From NCBI RefSeq assembly GCF_000156575.1, contig NZ_GG666046.1, positions 1 to 64,000 of the forward strand: 64,000 bases of DNA, in the 5' to 3' direction. Source of the DNA: Anaerococcus lactolyticus ATCC 51172. GTDB lineage: Bacteria > Bacillota > Clostridia > Tissierellales > Peptoniphilaceae. This document shows positions 28,613 to 37,690 of the stretch, one piece after another. The notes under the pieces were generated by a model. The model searched no databases, was not told the DNA's origin, and saw nothing but the letters and a program-made list of their open reading frames with translations. Made by a program: the position numbers and the translations under genes. The number at the start of each line of letters is the position of its first letter. Positions within the stretch are counted from its first letter, which is position 1.

Positions 28613-29125
28613 ATGGATTTTATTGAACTTGCTGGGGAGCGTTTTTCGTGCAAGAGTTATGATGGCAGGAAGGTGCCGGAGGATAAGCTTGGGCTTATTT
28701 TGGAGGCGGCTCGTTTGGCTCCGACTGCAAAAAATTTGCAAAATTATCTTATTTATATAGCGGAGTCTGAGGAGGCTCTTAATAAGGTGGATGAGGTGAC
28801 TCCTTGTCGCTACGGGGCTAGCACTGTGCTTATCCTTACCTATGATGAGTCTAAAGTTTTCACTTATCCTGGTGGCAAGTATGATTCTGGTTTTGAGGAT
28901 ACTGCTATTGTTGCAAGCCATATTATTCTTGCAGCCCAAAGTGTGGGTGTGGATTCTTGTTGGATTAATAATATCGATCCTGATGAGGTTAAGAAAGTTT
29001 TTAATCTTTCTGATGATGAGGTTGTAGTTTGCCTTATTGACTTAGGTTTTAGGGCTGAGGGTGCAGGCCCACTAGCCAACCACCATAAGAGAAGAAGTGT
29101 TGATGAGATAGGGAGATATATTTAG
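28613..29125 (+). CDS. Nitroreductase family protein
   Basis: 170 aa. ATG 28613 is preferred over an upstream in-frame ATG because AAAGGAGG lies 4-11 bases before it. The family binds FMN and reduces nitro groups, quinones or related substrates with NAD(P)H. Visible family features are the N-terminal R-x-S-C-K-x-Y (RFSCKSYDGR) FMN phosphate segment, APTAKNLQ for flavin contact, and the ASHIILAAQSVGVDSCWI helix near 102-119. It is a short single-domain member. The 28360-28612 gap upstream shows no other gene. Substrate cannot be named. Confidence 0.85.
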   Translation: MDFIELAGERFSCKSYDGRKVPEDKLGLILEAARLAPTAKNLQNYLIYIAESEEALNKVDEVTPCRYGASTVLILTYDESKVFTYPGGKYDSGFEDTAIVASHIILAAQSVGVDSCWINNIDPDEVKKVFNLSDDEVVVCLIDLGFRAEGAGPLANHHKRRSVDEIGRYI

Positions 29126-29546
29126 GATATTTGTTAGAAACCGAGGGGGATATATTTCTTATATTATCCACGAGTCTATGATTTACGGGATTCCTCCTCT
29201 CGACTACGCTCGAGGCAAACTATCTGTCGGAATGACAAATGGGGAAAAAAGTAACATTTAGCACTCACTTGTGTCATTGTGAAGGAGCTAAGCGACTGAA
29301 GAATCCCATAAGGGAAATACCTCACAAACGCAGAAGTCCCTCGCTTATCTAATGGCAATTTTTGGGCAAAAAAATAGGGCTAATGAAAATTAGCTCCAGA
29401 GTGTAGACAAATTCAATTATAAATAGATAGTAATTTTGCTAATCCCTAATTTATGGGATTCTTCCTCACTTCGTTCGTCAGAATGACATGAATATAGGAC
29501 TTTGTTGATTGTCTGAAGCTAATTAAAAATTAGCTCATAGTTTCAA
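29126..29546. repeat. Intergenic dispersed repeats
   Basis: No gene. Three related blocks of the type GGGATTC(T)CC...TCGTT/CTCG...GAATGACA occur at about 29188-29242, 29265-29330 and 29455-29492. They resemble the fragments at 3770, 25078 and 50339. They look like decayed small palindromic repeats scattered through this genome. Confidence 0.5.
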
Positions 29547-29583
29547 TAAAAAAGCCCCCAAGATTTAACTTGGGAGCTTTTCT
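29547..29583 (-). terminator. Terminator of the DUF1659/DUF2922 pair
   Basis: CCCAAG-ATTTAA-CTTGGG stem flanked by A and T runs, so usable on both strands. It directly follows the minus-strand stop codon. Confidence 0.8.
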
Positions 29584-29820
29584 TTATGCTTGTATTACAT
29601 CAAGGGCAGCTTTTTCTATGGTTTCTACTTCTGCTCTTGCCTTGCTATTTATTAATCCTTTTTTTGTTTCTAGGACTTGTGATTCTATAATCTTATCCAT
29701 TGCAGCGCTCACGTCTGCGTCTTTGTAGGTGTCTTTTGCTTGATCTATTGTAACAGTTCTTTGAGTGTTGTTTGCATCTTTGAAGTATAATTTCAATTTT
29801 TTGCTATTTGTATTTTTCAT
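29584..29820 (-). CDS. DUF2922 family small protein
   Basis: 78 aa, RBS AAGGAGG. A beta-strand-rich start (KKLKLYFKDANNTQRTVTID) and the tail KARAEVETIEKAALDVIQA match the DUF2922 family. These are short proteins of unknown function in Firmicutes, typically encoded next to a DUF1659 protein, as here. Only 13 bases separate it from the upstream partner, so they form a two-gene operon. Confidence 0.75.
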   Translation of the reverse strand: MKNTNSKKLKLYFKDANNTQRTVTIDQAKDTYKDADVSAAMDKIIESQVLETKKGLINSKARAEVETIEKAALDVIQA

Positions 29821-29833
29821 TCGCTATTCCTCC

Positions 29834-30052
29834 TTAATTTACTGATCCGCTGTAGACTTCTTCTTCGTTGGCCTTATAGATTGAGTAGGCAATCTTGTTG
29901 TCTTTTCCGTTGACTAGGGAAAGGTAGGCCGCAGCAAATTTCATTAAATTATCATTTGTACTTTTTTCGTTGACTTGAATAAAAGTCTTTGTGTAGGTTT
30001 TGTTGGCAGAGCCTTCATTACCCTTAATCTCGAATTTGATTTTAATTTTCAT
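29834..30052 (-). CDS. DUF1659 family small protein
   Basis: 72 aa, RBS AAGGAGA. The beta-rich sequence (KIKIKFEIKG, KTYTKTFIQVNEKS) and its position directly upstream of the DUF2922 gene support DUF1659. Function is unknown in the family. First gene of a two-gene operon ending in the terminator at 29547-29583. Confidence 0.65.
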   Translation of the reverse strand: MKIKIKFEIKGNEGSANKTYTKTFIQVNEKSTNDNLMKFAAAYLSLVNGKDNKIAYSIYKANEEEVYSGSVN

Positions 30053-30125
30053 AGTATCTCCTTATTGTTTTATTATCGGCGCCGTAATAGTAAGTAGTAA
30101 ACTTTCCAAAATTGTCCCTATCATC

Positions 30126-30153
30126 TTGACAATATTATAAAATATGATACAAT
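30126..30153 (+). promoter_or_regulatory. Promoter of the metal-efflux operon
   Basis: TTGACA (30126-30131), a 16-base spacer, then TACAAT (30148-30153). The start site would fall inside the adjacent operator. Confidence 0.7.
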
Positions 30154-30157
30154 ATTC

Positions 30158-30177
30158 ATATGAATAGTTGTTCATAT
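30158..30177. promoter_or_regulatory. ArsR/SmtB-type operator
   Basis: Perfect inverted repeat ATATGAA-TAGTTG-TTCATAT at the transcription start of the operon. TGAA-N6-TTCA is the classic ArsR/SmtB (CzrA, CadC) operator core, so the first gene product probably represses its own operon until metal binds. Confidence 0.8.
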
Positions 30178-30207
30178 GAAAAGATATAGAAGTGAAAAGA
30201 GGTGTGA

Positions 30208-30510
30208 ATGAAGGTAGATATAGGTAAGATTTCGGACAATGACCTTAGTGACTTGGCTGACCTTTTCAAAATTTTTTCTGACTCGACTAGGATGAGGATT
30301 ATGTATAGGCTTTTTGATGGGCCTGTGAGTGTAGGCGACATTGCCGAAAGTCTTGATATGAGTCAATCAGCCATTAGCCACCAACTTAGAAACTTGAAGA
30401 AGAATAAGCTTGTTAAAAGCGAAAGGGATGGCAAGTCCATCATGTATTCACTTCTTGATGAGCACGTAAAATTAATTATTAAAATTGGCCTAGAACACGT
30501 TTGTGAATAA
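30208..30510 (+). CDS. ArsR/SmtB-family metal-responsive repressor
   Basis: 100-aa winged-helix repressor. The HTH lies at about residues 48-67 (VGDIAESLDMSQSAISHQLR). The C-terminal helix carries D-E-H then, ten residues later, H-V-C-E. This is close to the CzrA alpha-5 zinc site (D, H, H, H) with the last His replaced by Glu. It lacks the N-terminal CadC cysteines, so Zn/Co sensing is more likely than Cd/Pb. First gene of the operon with the HMA protein and P-type ATPase; stop to next start is 12 bases. Confidence 0.88.
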   Translation: MKVDIGKISDNDLSDLADLFKIFSDSTRMRIMYRLFDGPVSVGDIAESLDMSQSAISHQLRNLKKNKLVKSERDGKSIMYSLLDEHVKLIIKIGLEHVCE

Positions 30511-30522
30511 TAAGGAGGAAGT

Positions 30523-30747
30523 ATGAAAAAGAAATATACAATTGAAGGTCTTGATTGCGCCAACTGTGCAGCAAAAATTGAGGAAGCTTTAGGAAAATTA
30601 GACGGAGTAGAAAGTGCGACAGTGTCATTTTTATCTGAAAAGGTGAAGTTTGACCTTAGAGATGATGTCGACCTTGATAAGCTACTTGCAAAGGCAAATG
30701 AAATAGCTGATAAGATTGAACCAGGATCAAAAATTTTGGTGGACTAG
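30523..30747 (+). CDS. Heavy-metal-associated (HMA) domain protein
   Basis: 74-aa stand-alone ferredoxin-like HMA domain with the metal motif GLDCANCA (CxxC). RBS AAGGAGG. In many ZntA/CadA pumps this domain is the N terminus of the ATPase. Here it is a separate gene whose stop codon directly abuts the ATPase start. It probably acts as a metal chaperone or detached regulatory domain for the pump. Confidence 0.85.
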   Translation: MKKKYTIEGLDCANCAAKIEEALGKLDGVESATVSFLSEKVKFDLRDDVDLDKLLAKANEIADKIEPGSKILVD

Positions 30748-32598
30748 ATGCTAAAATCAATAACAAATGACCATAAGCAAACTTTTTTAAAGCTTGTTTT
30801 GATTGTCATTCTTAGCTTTGCCCTTCAATATTTTGCTTCGCACATTGCTTGGGTTAATGGCTATATCCTAAAATTATGGTTTTTGGGGCTCTATCTTCTT
30901 GCAGCCTGGGATGTCCTTAAGGAAGCCTTTGAGGGTTTAAGACGTGGGAAGGCCTTGGATGAGAATTTCCTTATGACCATTGCCACAGTGACTGCCTTTG
31001 TCATTGGCGACTACCTTGAGGCTATTGCTGTTATGGTTTTCTATGGTTTTGGAGAACTTTTTGAAGAGATTGCAACCCATTCTTCTAAGGAAAATATCAA
31101 GGGGCTTTTGGACCTAGTGCCAGACCTAGCCAATAGGGTCCTAGAAGATGGCACAGTTGAAGAAATCGACCTTGATGATGTAGAAGTAGGCGATATTTTG
31201 ATGGTGCGTGATGGGGAAAAAGTAGGTGTGGACGGACTTATAGTCGAGGGAGTCGCCTTGGTTGACACATCTTCTGTCACAGGTGAGTCCATGCCTGTGG
31301 AAGTGAAAGCTGGGGATGAGATAATTTCCTCATCAATCATAACCCAGGGCATAATAAAGTACGAAGCTACCAAGGAATTTGACGATTCTGTTGCGGCAAA
31401 AATTATCGAGCTTATCGAAGATTCCCACATGTCAAAATCTCAAAGCGAAAGACTTATTACTAGATTTGCCAAGGTCTACACCCCAATAGTGGTTGGCTTT
31501 GCCATTCTGCTTGCCATAGTGCCACCACTTTTGATGGGAGGAGCTTGGTCAGATTATCTTTTAAGGTCTGCCACTTTCTTGGTCCTATCCTGCCCTTGCG
31601 CCCTAGTCTTGTCAGTCCCACTTTCCTTTATGTCGGGCCTAGGCCTTGCTAGCAAGGAAGGGATTTTGATTAAGGGAAGCCAATATTTTGAGGAACTAAT
31701 ATCAGCAGATATCCTTCTTACAGACAAGACAGGCACCCTTACTACAGGCGAATTTGTTGTAAAGGACATAGAATTTTTAGCAGACTACGATAGAGAAAGG
31801 GCACTCGATTATATCTATAATATCGAGAAGCTATCAACCCACCCAATCGCTAGAGGAATTGTAAATTCTATGGATAGGATGGAAAATCCAGACCTCTTTG
31901 AATCAGTTGATAACAAGAGTGGTTTGGGAGTAGTAGCTATAACAAAGACCGGGGAAGAAGTTAAGATTGGATCAGCAAGATTTATTGGTATAGAAAATGA
32001 CCAAGTGAGAGCCGTTTATCTAGGCGTTGATGGTAGGGCGATTGCCAGGGTCATTATAGAAGACGAAATTAAAAAAGACAGCAAGAATACAATACAAAGT
32101 CTTAAAAAAGATTTCAAAAAAATTGCCATAGTATCGGGCGATGCAAAAGGCCCAGTAAAAGACTTGGCAGAAGAGCTAGACCTTACAGATTATTATGCTG
32201 AGCTTATGCCAAAGGATAAGCTAGATGTAATGAAAGATTTTAAGGCCAAGGGCCACAAGGTGGTCTTTGTAGGTGACGGTATCAATGATGCCCCAGTACT
32301 TAAAAATGCAAATGTGGGCATATCCATGGGCGAAACAGCCTCAGACCTTGCCATAGAATCATCTGACATCCTTGTAGCCAACGGGGAGTTTAGTCAGCTG
32401 GCAAAACTTATGAAGATAGCAAATCTTACAAACTCTACAGTTATGCAAAACATATTTTTCATCATGACTGTTAAAATTGCTATTCTTATTCTTGGCCTCT
32501 TGGGTATAGCATCAATGTGGCTAGCTATTTTTGGCGATGTAGGAGTATCAATAATTTCCATAATATGGGCGATGAGAATCCTAAAAATAAAATTATAA
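30748..32598 (+). CDS. P1B-2-type Zn/Cd-exporting ATPase
   Basis: 616-aa membrane pump. Actuator TGES at 178-181, membrane CPC at 282-284, phosphorylation site DKTGT with D326, an HP dipeptide (THPIAR) in the nucleotide domain, and hinge GDGINDAP from 509. Lys in the TM7 segment (MTVKIAIL) and DVG in TM8 (FGDVGVS) are the selectivity residues of Zn2+/Cd2+/Pb2+ exporters, which argues against copper. It has no N-terminal HMA domain; that is supplied by the gene immediately upstream. Repression by the ArsR protein is expected. Confidence 0.9.
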   Translation: MLKSITNDHKQTFLKLVLIVILSFALQYFASHIAWVNGYILKLWFLGLYLLAAWDVLKEAFEGLRRGKALDENFLMTIATVTAFVIGDYLEAIAVMVFYGFGELFEEIATHSSKENIKGLLDLVPDLANRVLEDGTVEEIDLDDVEVGDILMVRDGEKVGVDGLIVEGVALVDTSSVTGESMPVEVKAGDEIISSSIITQGIIKYEATKEFDDSVAAKIIELIEDSHMSKSQSERLITRFAKVYTPIVVGFAILLAIVPPLLMGGAWSDYLLRSATFLVLSCPCALVLSVPLSFMSGLGLASKEGILIKGSQYFEELISADILLTDKTGTLTTGEFVVKDIEFLADYDRERALDYIYNIEKLSTHPIARGIVNSMDRMENPDLFESVDNKSGLGVVAITKTGEEVKIGSARFIGIENDQVRAVYLGVDGRAIARVIIEDEIKKDSKNTIQSLKKDFKKIAIVSGDAKGPVKDLAEELDLTDYYAELMPKDKLDVMKDFKAKGHKVVFVGDGINDAPVLKNANVGISMGETASDLAIESSDILVANGEFSQLAKLMKIANLTNSTVMQNIFFIMTVKIAILILGLLGIASMWLAIFGDVGVSIISIIWAMRILKIKL

Positions 32599-32602
32599 GG
32601 CA

Positions 32603-32645
32603 AAAGGAACAAGGCGAAAGGCTTTGTTCCTTTATTTTTTTTTGT
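32603..32645 (+). terminator. Terminator of the metal-efflux operon
   Basis: AAAGGAACAA/TTGTTCCTTT stem with an 11-base loop and a long T run. Confidence 0.88.
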
Positions 32646-32660
32646 TCATTTTGCCTAACA

Positions 32661-32690
32661 AAAAAACCAAAGCCGGTTGACTTTGGTTTT
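32661..32690 (-). terminator. Terminator of the AGCS symporter gene
   Basis: AAAACCAAAG/CTTTGGTTTT inverted repeat, read on the minus strand just after the symporter stop. Convergent with the metal-operon terminator. Confidence 0.75.
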
Positions 32691-32693
32691 GAT

Positions 32694-34067
32694 TTATGCT
32701 AATAATTCACTGTATTCTTCAGGGCCTTTTCTCATTTTCATTGGGTCTTTGAAGAAGTCTTTTTCTAGTTTCACTAGGACTGGAGCTAGCCTCCATATGG
32801 CGTAGAGGTTTGGCAGAGCCATCAGACCGTTTAGGATATTTGACACTGTCCAGGCAAGGCCTAGGTCCATATTTGCTCCAACAAAGACGAAGATGACATA
32901 GACAATCCTGTAGTATTTTTTGATTCCCTCTCCAAAAAGATAGGAACTAGCAAGTTCGCCGTAGTAGGCCCAACCCAAGATGGTTGAGAAGGCAAATAAG
33001 CTGATACCCAAGGATAGGATTAAGCCACCGATTGAAGATGTGGAAGCGAAGGCGCTAGCTACAAGGCTTCTTGCATCTACTCCTACTGACCTGTCGACCC
33101 CAGTGGTCAAGATTACTAGGGCTGTCAGACTACAAATAATCATTGTGTCTACAAAAACTTCGGTCATTCCCCAGAGACCTTGGCGAATTGGGTGGTCTGT
33201 GGCAGCTGATGCGTGGGCCATTGGTGAAGAACCAAGACCTGCTTCATTGGTAAAAACACCCCTAGCTACACCGGCAGAAATAACTGATCTAACTGTTATA
33301 CCTGCCACTCCTCCAGCCACACTCATTGGTGCAAAAGCTCCAACAAAGATTGACTCGATTGCAGGGATGAGGTTGGCACGATTTAGAAAAATTATCCAAA
33401 TTGATCCAAGGATGTAAAACAATGACATGAAGGGTACAAGTTTTCCTGTGACCTTGCTAATTGTGGAAATACCACCAACTATAACTATGCCTGCAAAGAT
33501 ACTCAAAACCAAACCGGTAACGAGGGTGCTTACGCCAAAATTATCTCTCAAAACCCCAGCTATGGCGTTTGATTGGGTAGAATTTCCAATCCCAAAAACG
33601 GCTATTGATGCGAAAAGTGCAAAGGCCTTGGCAAGCTTTTTGTTCTTTAGTCCCTTTTCTATGTAGTACATCGGACCACCGACAAAAGAGCCAGACCTTT
33701 TTTCCCTATAGGCAAGGGCAAGGGTTACTTCAGCAAACTTGGTAGCCATACCAAAGATAGCAGCGACCCACATCCAGAAAATGGCACCAGGTCCTCCCAT
33801 GATTATGGCAAGGGATACACCTACGATATTGCCAGTACCAACTGTGGCGGCAAGGGCTGTAGCAAGGGCAGAAAAAGGTGAAATATCACCATCAGCCTCA
33901 TCATTTTCTGCAAAAATTCTGCCAAGGGTATGCTTTAGGGCAAAACCCAACTTCCTAAACTGGACTCCCTTAAGCCTTATACTCATATATATACCGGTGC
34001 CCATTATACCTAAAATAAGGGGCAGACCCCATAAGAAGTCATTAAAACTCTCTATAATCTCTCTCAT
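32694..34067 (-). CDS. AGCS-family sodium:alanine/amino-acid symporter
   Basis: 457-aa integral membrane protein with about ten hydrophobic segments. The AGCS signature is present: G-T-G-N-I-V-G-V near residue 75 and the strongly conserved FTNEAGLGSSPMAHASA region near 275. The family imports alanine, glycine or related amino acids with Na+. Start supported by AAGGAAG eight bases upstream. The same window encodes alanine dehydrogenase, so alanine uptake for fermentation is plausible. Confidence 0.9.
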   Translation of the reverse strand: MREIIESFNDFLWGLPLILGIMGTGIYMSIRLKGVQFRKLGFALKHTLGRIFAENDEADGDISPFSALATALAATVGTGNIVGVSLAIIMGGPGAIFWMWVAAIFGMATKFAEVTLALAYREKRSGSFVGGPMYYIEKGLKNKKLAKAFALFASIAVFGIGNSTQSNAIAGVLRDNFGVSTLVTGLVLSIFAGIVIVGGISTISKVTGKLVPFMSLFYILGSIWIIFLNRANLIPAIESIFVGAFAPMSVAGGVAGITVRSVISAGVARGVFTNEAGLGSSPMAHASAATDHPIRQGLWGMTEVFVDTMIICSLTALVILTTGVDRSVGVDARSLVASAFASTSSIGGLILSLGISLFAFSTILGWAYYGELASSYLFGEGIKKYYRIVYVIFVFVGANMDLGLAWTVSNILNGLMALPNLYAIWRLAPVLVKLEKDFFKDPMKMRKGPEEYSELLA

Positions 34068-34154
34068 AATATCTTCCTTAAAAATGTTATTTTATTATTT
34101 TATTCTAATACTTATTAATTACAAATCACTTTTTAAATTTTTTTCAAAAAAAAT

Positions 34155-34185
34155 TAAAAAACAACTCCCAACTGAGAGTTGTTTT
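34155..34185 (-). terminator. Terminator of the HAD phosphatase gene
   Basis: AACAACTC/GAGTTGTT stem. On the minus strand it is followed by a long T run. Confidence 0.75.
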
Positions 34186-34198
34186 GCTTTATCACTTA

Positions 34199-35026
34199 TT
34201 ACTGAAACCTCTTAAGCCCATTGTCAATCAGCCTTTCAACTGCATAGCCCACCCCTGATTGGAGGTTGGACTTGGTGATGAACTTGGCGTGGGCCTTAAG
34301 CTCTGGCACTGAATTTGCCATAGCCACAGGGAAACCTGTTTGTTCAAGCATAGGTATGTCGTTTTTTTCGTTGCCTATGGACATGATTTCATCAGCGCTA
34401 ATCCCTAGCCTTGCTGCCATTTGCCTTACAGCGTGGCCCTTGTTGGCAGTCTTATTCATCACTTCTATCAAAAATGGAGCTGTTTGGACGGCGTAATAAT
34501 TTTCTGAAACTTCCTTAGGCATATTCGCCAAAACCTGCTTGATACTAGCCCTAGACCCCAAAATCAAAAATCTGCCGAAACGCATATCCTCTGGGAAATC
34601 TTTGTAATTAACAGTAGTAAGAGTTAGGCTATTAATAACGGCATCCATCTGGGTATAGATACTTGGATTTTTGTGTCTGGTATAAAAACCAACATCGTCC
34701 ATAGCAGACACTTGAACATCAAAATCTGCCATAAGCTCATCAAGTCTGATCAAGTCTTCTACTGTTTGGTAGGAGCCAGCGATTGGTTTTTTTGTAGCAT
34801 TGTCTACTATGTAAGACCCATTTTGGCACACAGAAAAATGGCCTTCTTCCATGAGTCCAAGCCTTTCTATGTATCTTTCCATAGAGTGAAAAGGCCTGCC
34901 AGAAGCAAGGGCGATGTGCACGCCAAGGTCCCTCACCCTGTCAATTTCTTTTATATTTTTTTGAGTTAATCTCTTAAGTGGAGTGACCAAGGTCCCATCC
35001 ACGTCAATAGTAATTAATTTAATCAT
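34199..35026 (-). CDS. Cof-type HAD-IIB hydrolase
   Basis: 275 aa. HAD motif I is IDVDGTLV at residues 6-13, motif II is ALASGRP, and the late motifs include GNEKNDIPML. The large alpha/beta cap between motifs II and III fits the Cof/YidA subclass, which dephosphorylates sugar phosphates, FMN or PLP-like small molecules. The ribosome-binding site is weak. A second, distinct Cof protein is encoded at 46.5 kb. Substrate cannot be inferred. Confidence 0.85.
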   Translation of the reverse strand: MIKLITIDVDGTLVTPLKRLTQKNIKEIDRVRDLGVHIALASGRPFHSMERYIERLGLMEEGHFSVCQNGSYIVDNATKKPIAGSYQTVEDLIRLDELMADFDVQVSAMDDVGFYTRHKNPSIYTQMDAVINSLTLTTVNYKDFPEDMRFGRFLILGSRASIKQVLANMPKEVSENYYAVQTAPFLIEVMNKTANKGHAVRQMAARLGISADEIMSIGNEKNDIPMLEQTGFPVAMANSVPELKAHAKFITKSNLQSGVGYAVERLIDNGLKRFQ

Positions 35027-35091
35027 AATCTTATTATACTATTTATTTCCTTTTCGTCCGAAAAGAGGGAAAAATTTTTTCTACATGGACA

Positions 35092-35118
35092 AATAAAAAA
35101 GGCTTAACTTTAAGCCTT
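35092..35118 (-). terminator. Terminator of the 158-aa protein gene
   Basis: GGCTTAA/TTAAGCC stem flanked by A and T runs, immediately past the minus-strand stop. Confidence 0.8.
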
Positions 35119-35126
35119 GCCTTTTT

Positions 35127-35603
35127 TTATACCAAGCCCTTTTGGTCTTTTTTCATAAATTTTAATTTGTTTTTGTCTTCTTCAAGCCTTGCTAAGACTT
35201 TGTCTAAATTTCTTAGGCTCTTGGCGACGTCAAATTTTTTGTATCTCATCTTGCTTCTAAGAGCGATGTCATCAATGATGCCTGTCACCTTGCCGGCTTC
35301 TGCCATCCTGGAAGGCAGCCTCAATGATCTGGCTAGGTTTTCGTCATAGACTAGGAGGTCGCTTTCTAGGTCTAGCATAGCTTGTTGGACTTTATTTATG
35401 AGTGAGTTTAGCTTGTCAGTTCTTTTTTTTCTGATGAAGTCACCTAAAATATTTCCTCTGAGCCAATCTGATGTTGAGTAGGCATATTGGTTGTCCATGT
35501 TTTTCATAGCAAGCTTGACCATGGCCCTCACTTGTCTTACCCTTCTTATCATCTTGTTGGTTCTTACTATTCTTAAATCTATATCCACAATTTTATTTTC
35601 CAT
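35127..35603 (-). CDS. Uncharacterised basic helical protein
   Basis: 158 aa using the start MENKIVDIDLRI, because GGAGG lies 5 bases before it. The longer frame would begin inside the ribosome-binding site. The protein is rich in Arg/Lys and Leu and predicted mostly helical, with coiled-coil-like C-terminal stretches (SLRNLDKVLARLEEDKNKL). There is no signal peptide or membrane segment. I do not recognise a family. It diverges from the DUF3783 gene across a roughly 105-base promoter region. Confidence 0.7.
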   Translation of the reverse strand: MENKIVDIDLRIVRTNKMIRRVRQVRAMVKLAMKNMDNQYAYSTSDWLRGNILGDFIRKKRTDKLNSLINKVQQAMLDLESDLLVYDENLARSLRLPSRMAEAGKVTGIIDDIALRSKMRYKKFDVAKSLRNLDKVLARLEEDKNKLKFMKKDQKGLV

Positions 35604-35710
35604 TTTTTCCTCCATAACCTTAGTCTTTATTATTATATACCCATTTTTCAAAATTGACCTTAATTTTATGATTAGTATAGTTTATATATAAATATAGAAA
35701 TGAGGATTAT

Positions 35711-36280
35711 ATGGCAGAAATACTATTTTATAATACACACCTTGCGAAAGACTACGATAAATTTAAGGAAATTTGTAATGAAAATGACGTTGATATAATA
35801 GAAGTTGGTCAAGATCATGTAGACCATTATGTAGGCTACCTTTTGGGCCTTGATGGTTTTTCTGAAGAGAAAAAAGCTGGTATCAACGAGAGCATAAATA
35901 TTGACTTTGACTTTGTTTTATTTTCTAATTTCGACCATGAAAAGATGTTTAAGGTTATGGACGAGCTTAGAAATAGTGGGGCAAGTGTCCAACACAAGGC
36001 TGGGACAACACAAAATAATGTGACATGGTCTTTGAGGGAGCTTTTGATCGAAAATGACAAGGAAGCAAGGACTATGGGCCTTATTAACAAGATTAATATC
36101 CAACTAGAGAAGGCCTCAAGCCTTAAGCAAGCCTATGGGGAAGATGCCAAAACCAAGGAGCTAATAGAAGAAATCAAGGGATTTTTCCAAGATGCTTCGA
36201 TATTTTCTATAGACAAGGCCAAGGACTACTACCTAAAACTCATGGACGAGAATATAAGGGTAGAAAATGAAAACAAATAG
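35711..36280 (+). CDS. DUF3783-like protein
   Basis: 189 aa, short RBS GAGGA. The N-terminal 110 residues (ILFYNTHLAKDYDKFKEIC, then GFSEEKKAGIN, then FSNFDHEKMFKVMDELRN) follow the DUF3783 pattern found in many Firmicutes. The remainder is a helical tail (KINIQLEKASSLKQAYG). Cytoplasmic, function unknown. Confidence 0.65.
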   Translation: MAEILFYNTHLAKDYDKFKEICNENDVDIIEVGQDHVDHYVGYLLGLDGFSEEKKAGINESINIDFDFVLFSNFDHEKMFKVMDELRNSGASVQHKAGTTQNNVTWSLRELLIENDKEARTMGLINKINIQLEKASSLKQAYGEDAKTKELIEEIKGFFQDASIFSIDKAKDYYLKLMDENIRVENENK

Positions 36281-36481
36281 GAAGTAAGAGTGGTACTAAG
36301 GTGCCACTTTTCTTTTTGAAATTTTAATTATTTTCCTATCCTAAGGTATGTAAGCTTATAATAAAGAAGGAAAGGCTTGCAAATTTTTTCTTGAAAATTA
36401 ATAAGACCTCTTTAAAATAAATACAAAAAAAGGTATAAATATAAATAAAGAACTAAGTTTTTTATTATAAGAGGTGAAAAA

Positions 36482-37591
36482 ATGATTATAGGAATACCAA
36501 AAGAATTAAAAGACCAAGAGTCAAGAGTTGCTGCAGTACCAGGTGCTGTTGCCGACCTTGTTAAAAATGGAATAGAAGTGCTTGTTGAAGCGGGGGCGGG
36601 TGTAGGCTCTGGCATATCCGATTCTGACTACAAAGAAGCAGGTGCCAAGGTCCTTGATTCTGCGGCTGATGTTTGGGAAAAATCCGACATCATCTATAAG
36701 GTCAAAGAGCCTCTCAAAGATGAATATAAATACTTAAGAGAAGGTCTCATCATTTATTGCTACCTCCACTTAGCTGGCAACGAAGAGCTACTTGACGAGC
36801 TTTTGAAGAAAAAAGTCACAGCTATTGGTTTTGAGACAGTAATAAAAGATGGCAAACTCCCACTTCTTCGCCCAATGTCAGAAATCGCTGGCAGGATGGC
36901 AGTCCAAGAGGGAGCAAGATATTTAACCAAGCCTGAAGGTGGTAGGGGGATTCTTCTCCAAGGTGTGCCAGGTGTGAGACCTGCTAATGTTGTAATAGTC
37001 GGTGCAGGTACTGTTGGCACAGCTGCGACCCGTATCGCTGTTGGTATGGGAGCTAGGGTTACAGTCCTAGATGTGAATATTGATGCCCTAACAAGCCTTC
37101 ACAATATTTTCCCAGACAAGATTGAAACTCTCTATTCTAACCCACTAAATATTGACGAAGCAGTAAGTGGGGCAGACCTTGTTATATCCACAGTCCTAAT
37201 CCCAGGTAGACGTGCACCACAACTTGTAAAGGTAGACACAGTTAAGAAGATGAAGGAAGGATCTGTCGTAGTCGATGTTGCTATCGACCAAGGTGGTTCA
37301 ACAGACATCACAAAAGATCACGCTACCAGCCACACCCATCCAGTATTCAAAGAATATGGCGTTACCTTCTATGCAGTAGGCAACATCCCAGGAGCAGTCG
37401 CAATGACTTCTACCTACGCCTTATCCAATGCCACAACTGTCTACGCTAAGGCGCTTGGCAAGTACGGTTTTAAGGGAGCAATTGAAAAATTCCCAGAGCT
37501 TGCGACCGGTATCAACACCCACAAGGGCGAGGTTACAATCGAATCTGTAGCCAAAGATACAGGCCATGAATGTAAGGCTCTTGAAATCTAA
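36482..37591 (+). CDS. ald: Alanine dehydrogenase
   Basis: 369 aa, normal length. It interconverts L-alanine and pyruvate plus ammonia with NAD+. The N-terminal domain has MIIGIPKELKDQESRVA, the active-site lysine segment YKVKEP and the catalytic histidine in CYLHLAG. The NAD-binding Rossmann motif is VGAGTVGTAATRIAVGMGA (about 174-192), followed by an Asp that selects NAD over NADP (TVLD). RBS AGAGGTG. Monocistronic, ending in a shared bidirectional terminator. Confidence 0.95.
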   Translation: MIIGIPKELKDQESRVAAVPGAVADLVKNGIEVLVEAGAGVGSGISDSDYKEAGAKVLDSAADVWEKSDIIYKVKEPLKDEYKYLREGLIIYCYLHLAGNEELLDELLKKKVTAIGFETVIKDGKLPLLRPMSEIAGRMAVQEGARYLTKPEGGRGILLQGVPGVRPANVVIVGAGTVGTAATRIAVGMGARVTVLDVNIDALTSLHNIFPDKIETLYSNPLNIDEAVSGADLVISTVLIPGRRAPQLVKVDTVKKMKEGSVVVDVAIDQGGSTDITKDHATSHTHPVFKEYGVTFYAVGNIPGAVAMTSTYALSNATTVYAKALGKYGFKGAIEKFPELATGINTHKGEVTIESVAKDTGHECKALEI

Positions 37592-37625
37592 AAAAAGACT
37601 AGCTTTGTTAAGATGAAAGTCATCT

Positions 37626-37690
37626 AAAAAACTACCAGCCAAATAGCCAATTCCCTAGAGTGAGGGGTTGATTATCGCTGGTAGTTTTTT
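37626..37690. terminator. Bidirectional terminator between ald and msrB
   Basis: Outer stem AAAACTACCAGC/GCTGGTAGTTTT with a roughly 37-base interior and A/T runs on both sides. Serves the two convergent genes. Confidence 0.8.

Noticed and set aside
32980-34215. Long plus-strand frames opposite the AGCS symporter gene
   Set aside because: They are antisense shadows of a conserved membrane protein; no ribosome-binding sites and no recognisable domains.
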